The notes under the pieces are model-generated. The model was not told the DNA's origin. It ran no database searches and saw only the letters and a program-made list of their open reading frames with translations. 64,000 nt of DNA, taken from Solilutibacter pythonis. GTDB lineage: Bacteria; Pseudomonadota; Gammaproteobacteria; Xanthomonadales; Xanthomonadaceae. Positions 1 through 11,272 of this stretch are shown here, in pieces; the stretch's first letter is position 1, and the number at the start of each line of letters is the position of its first letter. Location: positions 1-64,000 of the forward strand of contig NZ_RFLY01000007.1 in assembly GCF_003697345.1 (NCBI RefSeq), written 5' to 3'. A program made the position numbers and the translations under genes.

Positions 1-207
1 CAGTTGGAACTGGCGTTCGCGCTCGCCAAAAGGCGTGTCGCGGCGGCGCTCGACGATGGGCGGATAGGCGTCGAGGAAACCGTCGCCGACCGCGCGCAGG
101 TAGGCGAAATCGGCTTCGGCATCGTCGCCATTCGCGACACCGACCCGCAGAAACGCCGCGAAAACGAGAGCGCGGAAAATCCGCAGGCCGCGTCCATCCA
201 CCGCCAT
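1..207 (-). CDS. Start of an unknown, possibly exported protein (runs off the left edge)
   Basis: An open reading frame on the minus strand starts with ATG at 207 and is still open at base 1, giving the first 69 residues of a protein. Residues 10-28 are a short basic stretch followed by a hydrophobic run ([10 protein letters not shown]), then an acidic segment, which would fit a signal peptide and mature start. The rest ([19 protein letters not shown]) reads like ordinary soluble protein and has codon use like the neighbours. It is divergent from the pyrophosphatase gene. I do not recognise the family from this fragment. A GTG further upstream could also serve as the start. Confidence 0.45.
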   Translation of the reverse strand, partial: MAVDGRGLRIFRALVFAAFLRVGVANGDDAEADFAYLRAVGDGFLDAYPPIVERRRDTPFGERERQFQL

Positions 208-284
208 GCCAGACGCGCGAGCATGGCCAGGCGAATGGCCGCCCACATGGACAGGTGCCGTGGACGCCCGCTTTCCCGGTGCGA

Positions 285-313
285 TTTGGTGCGACGCCGC
301 ATCCGATTAGAAT
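285..313 (+). promoter_or_regulatory. Candidate sigma70 promoter for ppa
   Basis: TTTGGT (285-290) and TAGAAT (308-313) are separated by 17 bases and lie about 30 bases before the pyrophosphatase start codon. The -10 element is a good match and the -35 is weak. Prediction only. Confidence 0.35.
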
Positions 314-344
314 GAGCGCCCCCACCCACACACGGAGCCGCCCG

Positions 345-899
345 ATGGGCCTCGACCTGGTCAGCACCGGCAATAATCCGCCGGACGAAATCAACGTCAT
401 CATTGAAATCCCCAAGGACGCCGAGCCGGTCAAGTACGAGGTGGACAAGGAATCCGGCGCGATCTTCGTCGACCGCATCCTGTCCACGCCGATGCGCTAT
501 CCGTGCAACTACGGCTACGTGCCGCATACCCTGTGCGGCGACGGCGATCCGGCCGACGTGCTGGTGATCCTGCCATTGCCGTTGGTGCCGGGCAGCGTGA
601 TCCGCTGCCGGCCGGTGGGCGTGCTGCGCATGACCGACGAAGCCGGCAGCGACGAAAAACTGGTCGCGGTGCCGGTCAGCAAGGTCTTTGCCGGTTATGG
701 GCACGTCGAGGACATCGAGCAGGTCTCCGGCCACTGGCTCGAACGCATCGGCCACTTCTTCCAGCACTACAAGGATCTGGAGAAGGGCAAATGGGTCAAG
801 CTCGATGGCTGGGGTGGCGTGGAGGAGGCGCGGCAGATCCTGCTCGACGCCATCCGGCGCTACAACGCCGTGCCGGAGGCGGACAAGCCGCACTTCTGA
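345..899 (+). CDS. ppa: Inorganic pyrophosphatase
   Basis: This 184-residue protein is a family I soluble inorganic pyrophosphatase. It hydrolyses cytoplasmic pyrophosphate to phosphate and so pulls biosynthetic reactions forward. The length is close to the E. coli enzyme (about 176 residues). Known active-site positions are visible with an offset of +1: E21, K30, E32, R44, Y56 and the metal-binding motif DGDPADVL with D66, D68 and D71. [10 protein letters not shown] near residue 140 supplies the later lysines and tyrosine. The ATG at 345 was chosen over an in-frame one at 312 because it matches the family N-terminus (MGLDLVSTG) and has CGGAG upstream. A strong hairpin terminator follows, so the gene is probably transcribed alone. 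Confidence 0.97.
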   Translation: MGLDLVSTGNNPPDEINVIIEIPKDAEPVKYEVDKESGAIFVDRILSTPMRYPCNYGYVPHTLCGDGDPADVLVILPLPLVPGSVIRCRPVGVLRMTDEAGSDEKLVAVPVSKVFAGYGHVEDIEQVSGHWLERIGHFFQHYKDLEKGKWVKLDGWGGVEEARQILLDAIRRYNAVPEADKPHF

Positions 900-917
900 T
901 CGCTCGTCGGGCACAAG

Positions 918-945
918 AAAGGCCGCGTCATCGACGCGGCCTTTT
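918..945. terminator. Bidirectional hairpin terminator between ppa and the DUF4136 gene
   Basis: AAAGGCCGCGTC (918-929) pairs with GACGCGGCC followed by TTTT (933-945) across a 3-base loop. The A-run on one side and T-run on the other let it work for both convergent genes. Confidence 0.8.
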
Positions 946-966
946 CGTTGGGCGATGCGGCGCGGC

Positions 967-1578
967 TCAGCGCTTGGGCAGCGGGGCCGGCTGCGAATCG
1001 CCAGCACGGTAGGGATATTTGGCGAAAATCGCGCCAATGGCGGTATCGATATTGGCGGCGCGCTGCTCCGGCGAACGCCGCACCACGCGGGCGATGGCAT
1101 CGCCGGTCCAGACCATGCGGTTCTTCGCCGCATCGACCAGATCCACGGTCAACGTGCCCTGGGTGTAACGGCTGACCATGGTCTCGTCGTACCAGACCGG
1201 CACCGCGACGTAGCTGCGGGCGCGGTAGCTGTAGAGCCAGGCGATATCGGTGCGTGGCACCGAATAGACGTCGCTGCGCTCCTGCGCCACGGCCTGGAAA
1301 TTGACCTTGAGGTCGGGCGATTTGGCCTGGTAACGGTAGCCGCGCGCCTCCATCTCGCGCTGCACGTTGGCCTTGATGCGTTCGCTGACCCAACTGGAAT
1401 AACCGGCCTGCTCCATGGCGATCGGCGAATACCAGCCCCAGGTCTTGTACTGGCCGAAATTGGCCCCCGGGTCGTAGTCGGTGCGGACCGCGGGCCCGGT
1501 GACGCAGCCAGCCAGCAACACGCAGGCGGCGGCCACCGCGAGGAAGGGACGGAAAAACGGGTGACGGATGATGTTCAT
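967..1578 (-). CDS. DUF4136 domain lipoprotein
   Basis: A 203-residue predicted lipoprotein. The N-terminus has a basic start, a hydrophobic run and the lipobox LLAGC, so cleavage would leave the cysteine at residue 25 lipidated. The next residues are V-T, which does not signal inner-membrane retention, so outer-membrane anchoring is likely. The mature part (YDPGANFGQYKTWGW, the tail TAIGAIFAKYP) has the layout of the DUF4136 family, whose function is not established. The start at 1578 was chosen because it begins the signal peptide; the longer in-frame extension upstream is not signal-like. It lies 113 bases downstream of thiC on the same strand and could be co-transcribed with it. Confidence 0.8.
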   Translation of the reverse strand: MNIIRHPFFRPFLAVAAACVLLAGCVTGPAVRTDYDPGANFGQYKTWGWYSPIAMEQAGYSSWVSERIKANVQREMEARGYRYQAKSPDLKVNFQAVAQERSDVYSVPRTDIAWLYSYRARSYVAVPVWYDETMVSRYTQGTLTVDLVDAAKNRMVWTGDAIARVVRRSPEQRAANIDTAIGAIFAKYPYRAGDSQPAPLPKR

Positions 1579-1691
1579 GGCAATTACCCCAAAGTCGTGG
1601 ATCGAGTGTAGTGCGGAGCACGGAACCCGGCTTGAATCCGCCCCCGCCCACGCGCGCGCATTGCCCTGAGGTTCACGCTGGCCGCGGCGAA

Positions 1692-3734
<2,043 letters not shown>

Positions 3735-3808
3735 ATTGCGCGTCATTGTGCCCGTTTTCCCGCTGACCGGCGGCGGCCCCGTTCAGGCCCGCCGCCGCCG
3801 GCGCGGCC

Positions 3809-6094
3809 TCAGCCTGGGTGGCGCTCGCGCATGGTCCGCGCGGCGCGCACCATCGCTTCGAGCGCGGCGCGGGTCTCGGGCCAGCCTCGGGTTTTCAGGC
3901 CGCAATCGGGATTCACCCACAATTGCCCGGGCTTCAGCACCGCCACGGCCTTTTCGAGCAGCGCCAGCATTTCGGCCTCGTCCGGCACGCGCGGGGAGTG
4001 GATGTCGTAAACGCCGGGGCCGATTTCGTTGGGATAGCGGAAGCGCACGAAGGCATCGAGCAATTCCATCCGCGAGCGCGAGGTCTCGATGGAGATCACG
4101 TCGGCATCCATGTCCGCCACCGCCTCGATGATGTCGTTGAATTCCGAGTAGCACATGTGGGTGTGGATCTGGGTCTCGTCGCGCACGCCCGAGGCGGCGA
4201 TGCGGAAGGATTCCACCGCCCAGCCGAGATAGGCCGGCCAGTCGCGGCGGCGCAGCGGCAGCCCTTCGCGCAGAGCCGGTTCGTCGATCTGGATGACGCG
4301 GATGCCGGCGGCCTCCAGGTCGCACACTTCGTCGCGCAGGGCCAGCGCGATCTGCCGGCAGGTATCCGCGCGCGGCTGGTCGTCGCGCACGAAGGACCAT
4401 TGCAGCACCGTCACCGGGCCGGTCAGCATGCCTTTCACCGGCTTGTCGGTGAGCGCCTGCGCATGCCGCGACCACCGCACGGTCATCGGCCGCGGGCGGC
4501 TGACATCGCCCCAGATGATCGGCGGCTTCACGCAGCGCGAGCCGTAGCTCTGCACCCAGCCATGCTTGCTGAAGGCGAAGCCGTCGAGCCGTTCGCCGAA
4601 GTATTCCACCATGTCGTTGCGCTCGAACTCGCCATGCACCAGCACGTCGAGACCGATCTCCTCCTGGAAGCGGATGCAGCGTTCGGTTTCGGCGGCGATG
4701 AAGGCGTCGTAATCGGCATCGGCCAGCTTGCCGGACTTGTGGCGGGCGCGGGCTTCGCGCACTTCCAGCGTCTGCGGGAACGAGCCGATGGTGGTGGTGG
4801 GGAAGCCGGGCAGGTTCAGGCGTTCGGCCTGCCGGGGCCGGCGCTCGGCATACGGCGTGGCGCGGCGGGCGTCATCGGCATGCAGGGACGCGACGCGCCC
4901 GGCGACCGCCGCGCGATGCACGCGCGGCGAATCGCGGCGCGAGGCGATGCGGGCGCGGGCGTCGGCCAGGGCGTCGCCGGCGTCGGGACGGTCGGCCAGC
5001 ACGTCGCACAGCAGGCGCAATTCGCCGACTTTCTCGCGGGCATAGGCCAGCCAGTCCTTGAGGTCGGCGGGTAGCGCCTTTTCCAGACGGAGATCGATCG
5101 GCACGTGCAGCAGGGAGCACGAAGGCGACAGCCACAATCTGTCGGCGGCGATCTTCGCGCGCGCTTGGCGGGCCAGGGCCAACGCGGCATCGGGATCGGT
5201 GCGCCATATGTTGCGGCCATCGACCAGGCCCAGCGACAGCACGCGGCCATCCGGCCAGTCCGCCAGCAACGCGGACAATTGCCCGGGTTCGCGCACCAGG
5301 TCGACGTGCAGGCCATCCACCGGCAACTCGCAGGCCAGCGCCAGGTTGTCGCGCAGGCCGCCGAAGTAGCTGGCGACCAACAGCTTCGGCCCCGCCGCGC
5401 CGGCCAGGGCCGCGTAGGCGCGGCGGTAGGCGGCGACGGCGGCGGCATCGAGATCGAGCGCCAGGCATGGTTCGTCGAGCTGCACCCAATCGGCGCCGGC
5501 TTCGGCCAGTTTGCCCAGCAGCTCCACGTAGGCCGGCAACAGCGCATCCAGCAACGCCAGCCGCTCGCTGCCGTCGGAAGTCTTGGACAAGCACAGGAAA
5601 CTCACCGGCCCCAGCAGCACCGGGCGTGCCTCGAAGCCCTGCGCGCGCGCTTCGAGAAATTCCGCCAGCGGCTTGTCCCCGCGCAAGCGGAAGCGCTGCC
5701 CGGCATGCAGTTCCGGCACGAGATAGTGGTAGTTGGTGTCGAACCATTTGGTCATTTCGAGCGCGGGCAGATCCACCCCCTCGCGCTGGAGGCCGCGCGC
5801 CATGGCGAAATAAGCGGCCAGGGGCTCGCCCTCGGCCAGCGCTCGATAGCGCTCGGGAATGGCGTCGAACAGGAAGGCCGTATCCAGCACGTGGTCGTAA
5901 AGCGAGAAATCGTTGCAGGGAACGATGTCCGCGCCGGCCTCACGTTGCAGCCGCCAATGCCGGCTTCGCAGTTCGCGGGCGGTGGCGTTCAATGCGTCGG
6001 CATCGATGTCTTGGCGCCAGAACGCTTCCAGCGCGCGCTTCAACTCGCGCCGGGCGCCGATGCGGGGAAACCCCAGGGTGGTGACTATGCTCAT
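3809..6094 (-). CDS. metE: Cobalamin-independent methionine synthase MetE
   Basis: This 761-residue cytoplasmic protein transfers a methyl group from 5-methyltetrahydropteroyl-triglutamate to homocysteine to make methionine without vitamin B12. The zinc-ligand set of the family is present with an offset of +5 from E. coli: H646 and C648 (in THMCYSEF), E670 (in SIETS) and C731 (in NPDCGLK). The N-terminal repeat domain begins with TTLGFPRIG, and the C-terminal domain begins with [10 protein letters not shown]. The ATG at 6094 matches the family start and has GAGGAAG upstream. The long open frame upstream of it is riboswitch sequence, not coding. A cobalamin riboswitch precedes it. Confidence 0.97.
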   Translation of the reverse strand: MSIVTTLGFPRIGARRELKRALEAFWRQDIDADALNATARELRSRHWRLQREAGADIVPCNDFSLYDHVLDTAFLFDAIPERYRALAEGEPLAAYFAMARGLQREGVDLPALEMTKWFDTNYHYLVPELHAGQRFRLRGDKPLAEFLEARAQGFEARPVLLGPVSFLCLSKTSDGSERLALLDALLPAYVELLGKLAEAGADWVQLDEPCLALDLDAAAVAAYRRAYAALAGAAGPKLLVASYFGGLRDNLALACELPVDGLHVDLVREPGQLSALLADWPDGRVLSLGLVDGRNIWRTDPDAALALARQARAKIAADRLWLSPSCSLLHVPIDLRLEKALPADLKDWLAYAREKVGELRLLCDVLADRPDAGDALADARARIASRRDSPRVHRAAVAGRVASLHADDARRATPYAERRPRQAERLNLPGFPTTTIGSFPQTLEVREARARHKSGKLADADYDAFIAAETERCIRFQEEIGLDVLVHGEFERNDMVEYFGERLDGFAFSKHGWVQSYGSRCVKPPIIWGDVSRPRPMTVRWSRHAQALTDKPVKGMLTGPVTVLQWSFVRDDQPRADTCRQIALALRDEVCDLEAAGIRVIQIDEPALREGLPLRRRDWPAYLGWAVESFRIAASGVRDETQIHTHMCYSEFNDIIEAVADMDADVISIETSRSRMELLDAFVRFRYPNEIGPGVYDIHSPRVPDEAEMLALLEKAVAVLKPGQLWVNPDCGLKTRGWPETRAALEAMVRAARTMRERHPG

Positions 6095-6255
6095 GATGTT
6101 GTGCTTCCTCAGTTCGTGATGAATGAGGAACGAAGGCACCGCGCGACCTGCCCGATGACATGCCGCGCCGCCGACCTTCGCCCCCTCGGGCGAACCGGAG
6201 CCGCGTGGATGCGCGCAAGCGATGCCGCCGCCGCGAGGCGGTGCATGCGCCAGCC

Positions 6256-6300
6256 GCTTCCCCACGGAAGCTCCAGGCCAGACGGAAGGCTTTCGCGCCT
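6256..6300 (-). promoter_or_regulatory. Hairpins downstream of the cobalamin aptamer
   Basis: On the minus strand, just after the B12 box, GGAAGGC-N6-GCCTTCC is followed by GCTTCC-N3-GGGAAGC. These two stems are candidates for the switching platform that controls metE. Neither is followed by a clear T-run, so the mechanism cannot be decided from sequence. Confidence 0.35.
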
Positions 6301-6465
6301 TCCGGCCACGGCAGGTCTTCGGGCTCATGGACATGAAGCGCGCGCTTCGCCTAGTACCCGCCGCTTCCCGGTTGCCCAGTGCGCGTGGCGGGGTTCGTTT
6401 CCAATTACCGCTGCGGGGCAGCGCCGGAATGGATCGGAGGATCGCACCGGCTTCCCTTTTAATCC
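6290..6465 (-). promoter_or_regulatory. Cobalamin riboswitch upstream of metE
   Basis: On the minus strand the order is GGAAGCCGGTGCGATCC, then GCTGCCCCGCAGCGGTAA, then CACTG with GGGAAGCGGCGG, then the B12 box GAGCCCGAAGACCTGCC (about 6311-6327). These are the conserved blocks of the adenosylcobalamin-class riboswitch. Placed before metE it would shut off the B12-independent synthase when cobalamin is present, which implies the cell also has a B12-dependent MetH elsewhere. Confidence 0.92.
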
Positions 6466-6491
6466 ATCTCTCTATTTTGATGGAGAGATGG
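6464..6491. repeat. Perfect 9-bp inverted repeat between metE and the thr operon
   Basis: CCATCTCTC (6464-6472) and GAGAGATGG (6483-6491) flank a 10-base AT-rich centre in the divergent region. It could be a protein operator or the end of the riboswitch transcript's promoter zone. No known regulator site was recognised. Confidence 0.5.
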
Positions 6492-6554
6492 AACCAATGG
6501 CGAGGACAAGATCGTCGTTTCGGCGCCGGCCGTCAAGGGGGCGGGTCAACATGG

Positions 6555-6584
6555 TTGACAACGCCCTCGACGCCATGCTCTTCT
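6555..6584 (+). promoter_or_regulatory. Promoter of the threonine leader/operon
   Basis: TTGACA (6555-6560) is a perfect -35 element. After 18 bases comes TCTTCT (6579-6584), preceded by TGC. The same elements, spacing and distance to the next ATG occur before the ilv leader at 12584-12613. The predicted start of transcription, about 7-8 bases past the -10, falls on the leader ATG at 6592. Confidence 0.6.
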
Positions 6585-6591
6585 CCCGACC

Positions 6592-6693
6592 ATGATGCTT
6601 TACATCACCCATTCGCCCACATGGCGGCGCGCGGCCCGGCCGGCGGCATCCGCCACCACCACCACCATTACCACGCGAGAATTCGCGGGGTAG
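6592..6693 (+). CDS. thrL: Threonine operon leader peptide (ThrL-like)
   Basis: A 33-codon reading frame contains the run ATTTTITT near its end, with six threonine codons and one isoleucine codon within seven positions, and stops at 6691. A strong terminator follows 30 bases later, then threonine deaminase and thrA-thrB-thrC. This is the classic plan of ribosome-mediated attenuation: scarce charged tRNA-Thr stalls the ribosome and favours antitermination. The peptide resembles E. coli ThrL in composition, not in exact sequence. There is no Shine-Dalgarno before the ATG (6592, or 6595), and the promoter spacing suggests a leaderless message. Confidence 0.85.
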   Translation: MMLYITHSPTWRRAARPAASATTTTITTREFAG

Positions 6694-6723
6694 GTTGCGC
6701 ACGGCAGCCGGTCAGGACACCTG

Positions 6724-6754
6724 AAACCCCGCATCGAAAGATGCGGGGTTTTTT
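6724..6754 (+). terminator. Attenuator terminator of the threonine operon
   Basis: AAACCCCGCATC-GAAA-GATGCGGGG followed by TTTTTT is a 9-bp GC-rich stem with a GNRA-type loop and a U-run, 30 bases after the leader peptide stop codon. It would end transcription before the structural genes unless the ribosome stalls on the leader. Confidence 0.92.
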
Positions 6755-6789
6755 GTTGCCGGCCCGATGCCGTGGGCGGAGAACGCACG

Positions 6790-7815
6790 ATGCTGACCGA
6801 CACCACCCCCTTCCCGCACGCGCCGCAAGCGGCCGGATCCGCCATCGCGGCGCGTCCCGAAGTGGGCGCCGGCGACATCCTCGCCGCCCAGGCGCGCCTG
6901 CGCCGCCACCTGCCGGTGACGCCGCTGGTGCATGCCGAGCGCCTGGGCTGCTGGCTGAAGCTGGAGAACCTGCAACGCACCGGCTCCTACAAGGTGCGCG
7001 GGGCGCTCAACGCGCTGCTGGCCGGGCGCGAGCGCGGCGACCGCCGGCTGCTGATCGCGGCCTCGGCCGGCAACCATGCGCAGGGGCTGGCCTGGGCCGG
7101 CCGCCAGTTGGGCATGAGCGTGATCACGGTGATGCCGGTCAACGCGCCCGAGACCAAGGTGGCGGGCGTCGCCCACTGGGGCGCGACGGTGCGCTTGCAC
7201 GGCGAGAATTTCGACGAAGCCCGCGAGTTCGCCCTGCAATTGGCGGAGAAACACGATTACCGCTTTCTCTCCGCCTTCGACGACCCGGACGTGATCGCCG
7301 GCCAGGGCACGGTGGGGATGGAGATCGCCGAACTGCAACCGGACGTGGTGCTGCTGCCGATCGGCGGTGGCGGCCTGGCCACCGGCGTGGCGCTGGCGCT
7401 GAAATCGCAGGGCGTGCGGATCGTCGGCGCGCAGGTCGAGCACGTCGATGCGATGGCCCGCGTGCTGCGCGGCGAGCCGGAGCCCGAACGCCTGCCCGCG
7501 ACGCTCGCCGACGGCGCGCGCGTGCGCGTGCCCGGCGAAATCACCCGCCGCCTGCTGGCCGGGCTGCTCGACGACATCGTCATCGTGCGCGAGGCCGAGC
7601 TGCGCGAAACCCTCGTGCAACTGGCGCTGGAAGCGCACGTCGTCGCCGAGGGCGCGGGCGCGCTGGCGCTGGCCGCCGGCCGCCGCGTCACCGGCAGGCG
7701 CAAATGCGCGGTGGTCTCCGGTGGCAACATCGATGCCGCCGTGCTCGCCCGCCTGCTGGCCGAAGTCCGCCCGCGACCGCCGCGCAAGCCGCGCCGGCGC
7801 AAATCCTTCCACTGA
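6790..7815 (+). CDS. ilvA: Threonine ammonia-lyase (threonine deaminase), short form without regulatory domain
   Basis: This 341-residue protein is a fold-type II PLP enzyme that turns threonine into 2-oxobutanoate and ammonia, the first step to isoleucine. The PLP lysine is K68 in RTGSYKVRGALNAL. SAGNHAQG and the glycine loop IGGGGLATG bind the cofactor phosphate. It ends after the catalytic domain. The C-terminal ACT-like domain that makes the roughly 514-residue E. coli IlvA isoleucine-sensitive is absent, so it resembles TdcB-size enzymes, and the symbol could equally be tdcB. GGAG precedes the ATG at 6790 with good spacing. It is the first structural gene of the threonine-attenuated operon, 26 bases before thrA. 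Confidence 0.92.
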   Translation: MLTDTTPFPHAPQAAGSAIAARPEVGAGDILAAQARLRRHLPVTPLVHAERLGCWLKLENLQRTGSYKVRGALNALLAGRERGDRRLLIAASAGNHAQGLAWAGRQLGMSVITVMPVNAPETKVAGVAHWGATVRLHGENFDEAREFALQLAEKHDYRFLSAFDDPDVIAGQGTVGMEIAELQPDVVLLPIGGGGLATGVALALKSQGVRIVGAQVEHVDAMARVLRGEPEPERLPATLADGARVRVPGEITRRLLAGLLDDIVIVREAELRETLVQLALEAHVVAEGAGALALAAGRRVTGRRKCAVVSGGNIDAAVLARLLAEVRPRPPRKPRRRKSFH

Positions 7816-7841
7816 CCCTTTTCCCCACTTGCGAGCACGCC

Positions 7842-10334
7842 ATGTCCGCCTCTCTCGATCCTCGACCCCGATACCACGCCCACAAATTCGGCGGCAGCAG
7901 CCTGGCCGATACCGGACGCATCCGCCACGTCGCCCGCCTGCTCAAATCCACCACCGGCCCGCAATTGGCCGTGGTCTCGGCGATGCAGGGCGTCACCGAC
8001 GCACTCACCGAATTACCGAAGCTGGCGGCGACCGGCGGCGACTGGCGGCCGGCCTTCAAGGCGTTGACGCGGCGGCATGTGGAAGCGGCTTCCATGCTCG
8101 ACCCCGCCGACACGCTCGGCTCGGCGGCCTGGTTCGCCAGCGAGTTCGACACCTTGCGCGGGCGGCTCGAAGCCATCGCCGACACCCGCAGGCTGACGCC
8201 GGCCAAGGCCGATCTCGTGCAAGGGCTGGGCGAGGTCTGGTCCTCGCGGCTCATGATGCTGGCACTCGGCGGCGCGCCTGCCGGCTGGACCCGGCTCGAC
8301 GCCCGCGAGGTGCTGGTGGTGCGCCAGAGCGCGCTCGGGGCGGTGGTCGATTGGGACGCCTCGCGCGCCAACCTCGCGCAATGGCGGCGCACCCATCCCG
8401 AACCCCACGTCGTCGTCACCGGCTTCATCGCCCGCGATGCCGAAGGCGGCATCACCACGCTGGGCCGCAACGGCAGCGACTATTCCGGCGCGATCTTCGC
8501 GGTGCTGTTCGACGCCGCCGAGCTGGTGATCTGGACCGACGTCGACGGCGTGATGAGCGCCGACCCGCGCCTGGTGCCCGATGCGGTGCCGCTGGCCGCG
8601 ATGAGCTACGCCGAAGCCTTCGAGCTGGCCTATTTCGGCGCGAAGGTGCTGCACCCCCAGACCATGGTGCCGGCGATCCAGCACGCGCTGCCGGTCGTCA
8701 TCCGCAACACGCTGAAACCCGAGGCGCCCGGCACCCGCATCGCCGCGGCGGCGACGCCCGGCGACGGCGACGCGCCGGTGAAGGGCCTCAGCATCGTCAA
8801 GGGGCTGGCGGTGCTGGAACTTTCGGGGGCGGGCATGATCGGCGTGCCCGGCACCGCCGAGCGCCTGTTCGCCGCCCTGCACGCGGCCGAGGTCTCGGTG
8901 ACGATGATCACCCAGGCGTCCAGCGAGCATTCGATCGGCTGCCTGATCCCGCAGGCCCAGGCGGCGGCGGCGGCGGAAGCCGTGCGCACCGCCTTCGCCG
9001 ATGCGATCCGCGCCGGCCTGATCGAAGGCGTGAAAACCGAATCCGGCATCGCCGTGCTGGCCGCCGTCGGCGACGGCATGAGCGGCAGCCCCGGCATCGC
9101 CGCGCGCCTGACCGGCGGCCTGGCCCAGGCGCGGGTCAACATCCGCGCCATCGCCCAGGGGGCGAGCGAGCGCAACATCTCGGTCGCGGTGGCCGAACAT
9201 GACGCCGAACGCGCGCTGCGCTCGGTGCACAGCGCCTTCTGGCTCTCGCCGGCGACCATTTCCATCGGCCTGATCGGTCCTGGCAACGTCGGCCGCGCCC
9301 TCCTGGCGCAACTGGCCGCGGCGCTGCCGCGCTTCGCCGCCGACCCGCGCCAGTCGCGCCGGCTCGACCTACGCCTGCGCGCCATCGCCAACAGCCGCGC
9401 GATGACGCTGGCGGCGAAATCGCTCGACCCCGCCAGTGCCGTCGACGCCCTGGCCGAAGGCGAGCCGCTGGACATCGAGCGCTTCGCCGCGCACGTACGC
9501 GCCGCCCACCTGCCGCATGCGCTCATCATCGATTGCAGCGGCTCCGACGCGATGGCCGCGCACTACCCGGCGTGGCTGCAAGCCGGCATCCACGTCGTCA
9601 CGCCGTCCAAGCACGCCGGCAGCGGCGAGCTCGCCCGCTACCGGGCGATCCGCGAGGCCGAGCGCCACGGCGGCCAGTTCCGCTACGAAGCGACCGTGGG
9701 CGCCGGCCTGCCGGTGATCCAGACCCTGCGCTCGCTCCTGGATACCGGCGACGAGCTGACCGGCTTCGAGGGCGTGCTCTCCGGCACCCTGGCGTGGCTG
9801 TTCAACCGCTACGACGGCAGCGTGCCGTTCTCGCAACTGGTGCTGGAGGCGAAAGCGCTGGGCTATACCGAACCCGATCCGCGCGACGACCTCTCCGGCA
9901 CCGACGTCGCCCGCAAGCTGGTGATCCTGGCGCGCGAAGCCGGCGCCGACATCGGCCTCGACCACATCGAAGTGGAAAGCCTGGTGCCGGAAAACCTGCG
10001 CAACGTGCCGAAGGACGAATTCCTCGCCCGCATCACCGAAATCGACGCGCCGATGCAGGCAAGGCTCGCGGCCGCGCGCGCCGAGGGTCGCGCGCTGCGC
10101 TACCTCGCCAAACTGGACGAAAGCGGCCGCGGCGTGGTTGGCCTGGCCGCGCCGCCACCGGGGCATCCCAGCCTGCACAGCCACGCCACCGACAACCTGA
10201 TCCAGTTCAGAAGCCGCCGCTACGCCGATAATCCGCTGGTGGTGCAAGGGCCGGGCGCGGGCGCGGACGTCACCGCCGCCGGCGTGTTCGGCGACATCCT
10301 GAGCATCGCCCGCAGCCTGGGAGCCTTGGCATGA
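7842..10334 (+). CDS. thrA: Bifunctional aspartokinase / homoserine dehydrogenase I
   Basis: An 830-residue fusion catalyses the first and third steps from aspartate to threonine. The N-terminal aspartokinase starts with [10 protein letters not shown] (around residue 15) and holds the [13 protein letters not shown] segment. ACT regulatory motifs follow at roughly 310-460. The homoserine dehydrogenase half begins with the nucleotide-binding [14 protein letters not shown] near residue 475 and contains the SGTLAWLFN and [19 protein letters not shown] motifs. The length matches the ThrA/MetL class (about 810-820). The open frame extends far upstream, but the sequence before 7842 overlaps the deaminase gene and is not coding. 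The stop overlaps the thrB start by ATGA. Confidence 0.96.
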   Translation: MSASLDPRPRYHAHKFGGSSLADTGRIRHVARLLKSTTGPQLAVVSAMQGVTDALTELPKLAATGGDWRPAFKALTRRHVEAASMLDPADTLGSAAWFASEFDTLRGRLEAIADTRRLTPAKADLVQGLGEVWSSRLMMLALGGAPAGWTRLDAREVLVVRQSALGAVVDWDASRANLAQWRRTHPEPHVVVTGFIARDAEGGITTLGRNGSDYSGAIFAVLFDAAELVIWTDVDGVMSADPRLVPDAVPLAAMSYAEAFELAYFGAKVLHPQTMVPAIQHALPVVIRNTLKPEAPGTRIAAAATPGDGDAPVKGLSIVKGLAVLELSGAGMIGVPGTAERLFAALHAAEVSVTMITQASSEHSIGCLIPQAQAAAAAEAVRTAFADAIRAGLIEGVKTESGIAVLAAVGDGMSGSPGIAARLTGGLAQARVNIRAIAQGASERNISVAVAEHDAERALRSVHSAFWLSPATISIGLIGPGNVGRALLAQLAAALPRFAADPRQSRRLDLRLRAIANSRAMTLAAKSLDPASAVDALAEGEPLDIERFAAHVRAAHLPHALIIDCSGSDAMAAHYPAWLQAGIHVVTPSKHAGSGELARYRAIREAERHGGQFRYEATVGAGLPVIQTLRSLLDTGDELTGFEGVLSGTLAWLFNRYDGSVPFSQLVLEAKALGYTEPDPRDDLSGTDVARKLVILAREAGADIGLDHIEVESLVPENLRNVPKDEFLARITEIDAPMQARLAAARAEGRALRYLAKLDESGRGVVGLAAPPPGHPSLHSHATDNLIQFRSRRYADNPLVVQGPGAGADVTAAGVFGDILSIARSLGALA

Positions 10335-11272
10335 CACTGTCCCCCCCCATCGAAGCCCGCGCGTTCGCGCCGGCCAGCGTCGGCAACATCGGCGTTGGTT
10401 TCGACATCCTCGGCCATGCGATCGATGGCCCCGGCGATCACGCAAGCGTGCGCCGCATCGCCGAGCCGGTCGTGCAGATCGCCGCCGTGCGCGGCAATGG
10501 CCCCGGCATCGCAAGCATTCCACTCGACCCCGCGCGCAACACCGCCGGTATGGCGCTCATGTCGCTGCGCGAAGCGCTGGCGTTGCCGTTCGGTTTCGAG
10601 CTGGTGCTGGAAAAAGGCATTCCGATCGGCTCCGGGCTGGGCGGATCGGCGGCCTCGGTGGTAGCCGCGCTGGTGGCGGCCAACGCCCTGTTGGAAACGC
10701 CGCTCGCGCGCGAGGCGCTGTATCCGTTCGCGCTCGATGGCGAATCCATCGCCAGCGGTAGCCGCCACGGCGACAACGTGGCGCCGATGCTCCTGGGCGG
10801 CGTGGCGCTATGCACGCACCAGCGGATGATCCCGCTCGCCGCGCCCGACTGGCTGCACGCGGCGGTGGTGCATCCCGACCAGGTACTGGAAACCCGCCGC
10901 TCGCGCGCGGTGCTGGCCGATCCGTATCCCTTGGCGCAGATCGTGACCCATTGCGAACACCTGGCGCTGTTCCTCACCGGCTTGGCCCGCGGCGAACGCC
11001 AGTTGATCGCCGAGGGTCTGCGCGATGGACTGGTGGAACCCCGGCGCGCGTCTCTGATCCCCGGTTTCGAGGCGGTCAAGCAGGCCGCGCTGGATGCCGA
11101 CGCGCTCGGCGCCAGCATTTCCGGCGGCGGCCCGAGCGTGTTCGGCTGGTTCGATGGCCGAGACGCGGCCGAACGCGCGGCCGTGGCGATGCGCCAGGCG
11201 TTCGCCGCGCGCGGCGTCACCGCGCACGCGCACGTCAGCCCGGTCAATGCCAAGGGAGCCCGACTGACATGA
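10331..11272 (+). CDS. thrB: Homoserine kinase
   Basis: This 313-residue GHMP-family kinase phosphorylates homoserine with ATP in the threonine pathway. The family ATP-binding motif [12 protein letters not shown] lies near residues 97-108. The C-terminal glycine motif [11 protein letters not shown] is also present. Its ATG overlaps the thrA stop (ATGA), and its own stop overlaps the thrC start in the same way, implying translational coupling and fixed stoichiometry across thrABC. Confidence 0.96.
   Translation: MTLSPPIEARAFAPASVGNIGVGFDILGHAIDGPGDHASVRRIAEPVVQIAAVRGNGPGIASIPLDPARNTAGMALMSLREALALPFGFELVLEKGIPIGSGLGGSAASVVAALVAANALLETPLAREALYPFALDGESIASGSRHGDNVAPMLLGGVALCTHQRMIPLAAPDWLHAAVVHPDQVLETRRSRAVLADPYPLAQIVTHCEHLALFLTGLARGERQLIAEGLRDGLVEPRRASLIPGFEAVKQAALDADALGASISGGGPSVFGWFDGRDAAERAAVAMRQAFAARGVTAHAHVSPVNAKGARLT

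Noticed and set aside
6551-6595. Small frame MVDNALDAMLFSRP ending over the threonine leader start
   Set aside because: It spans the predicted promoter, so it would not be on the transcript.
6222-7841. Long frame upstream of thrA, making an apparent 1370-residue protein
   Set aside because: It covers the riboswitch, the leader and the deaminase gene in another frame. Protein resemblance begins only at 7842.
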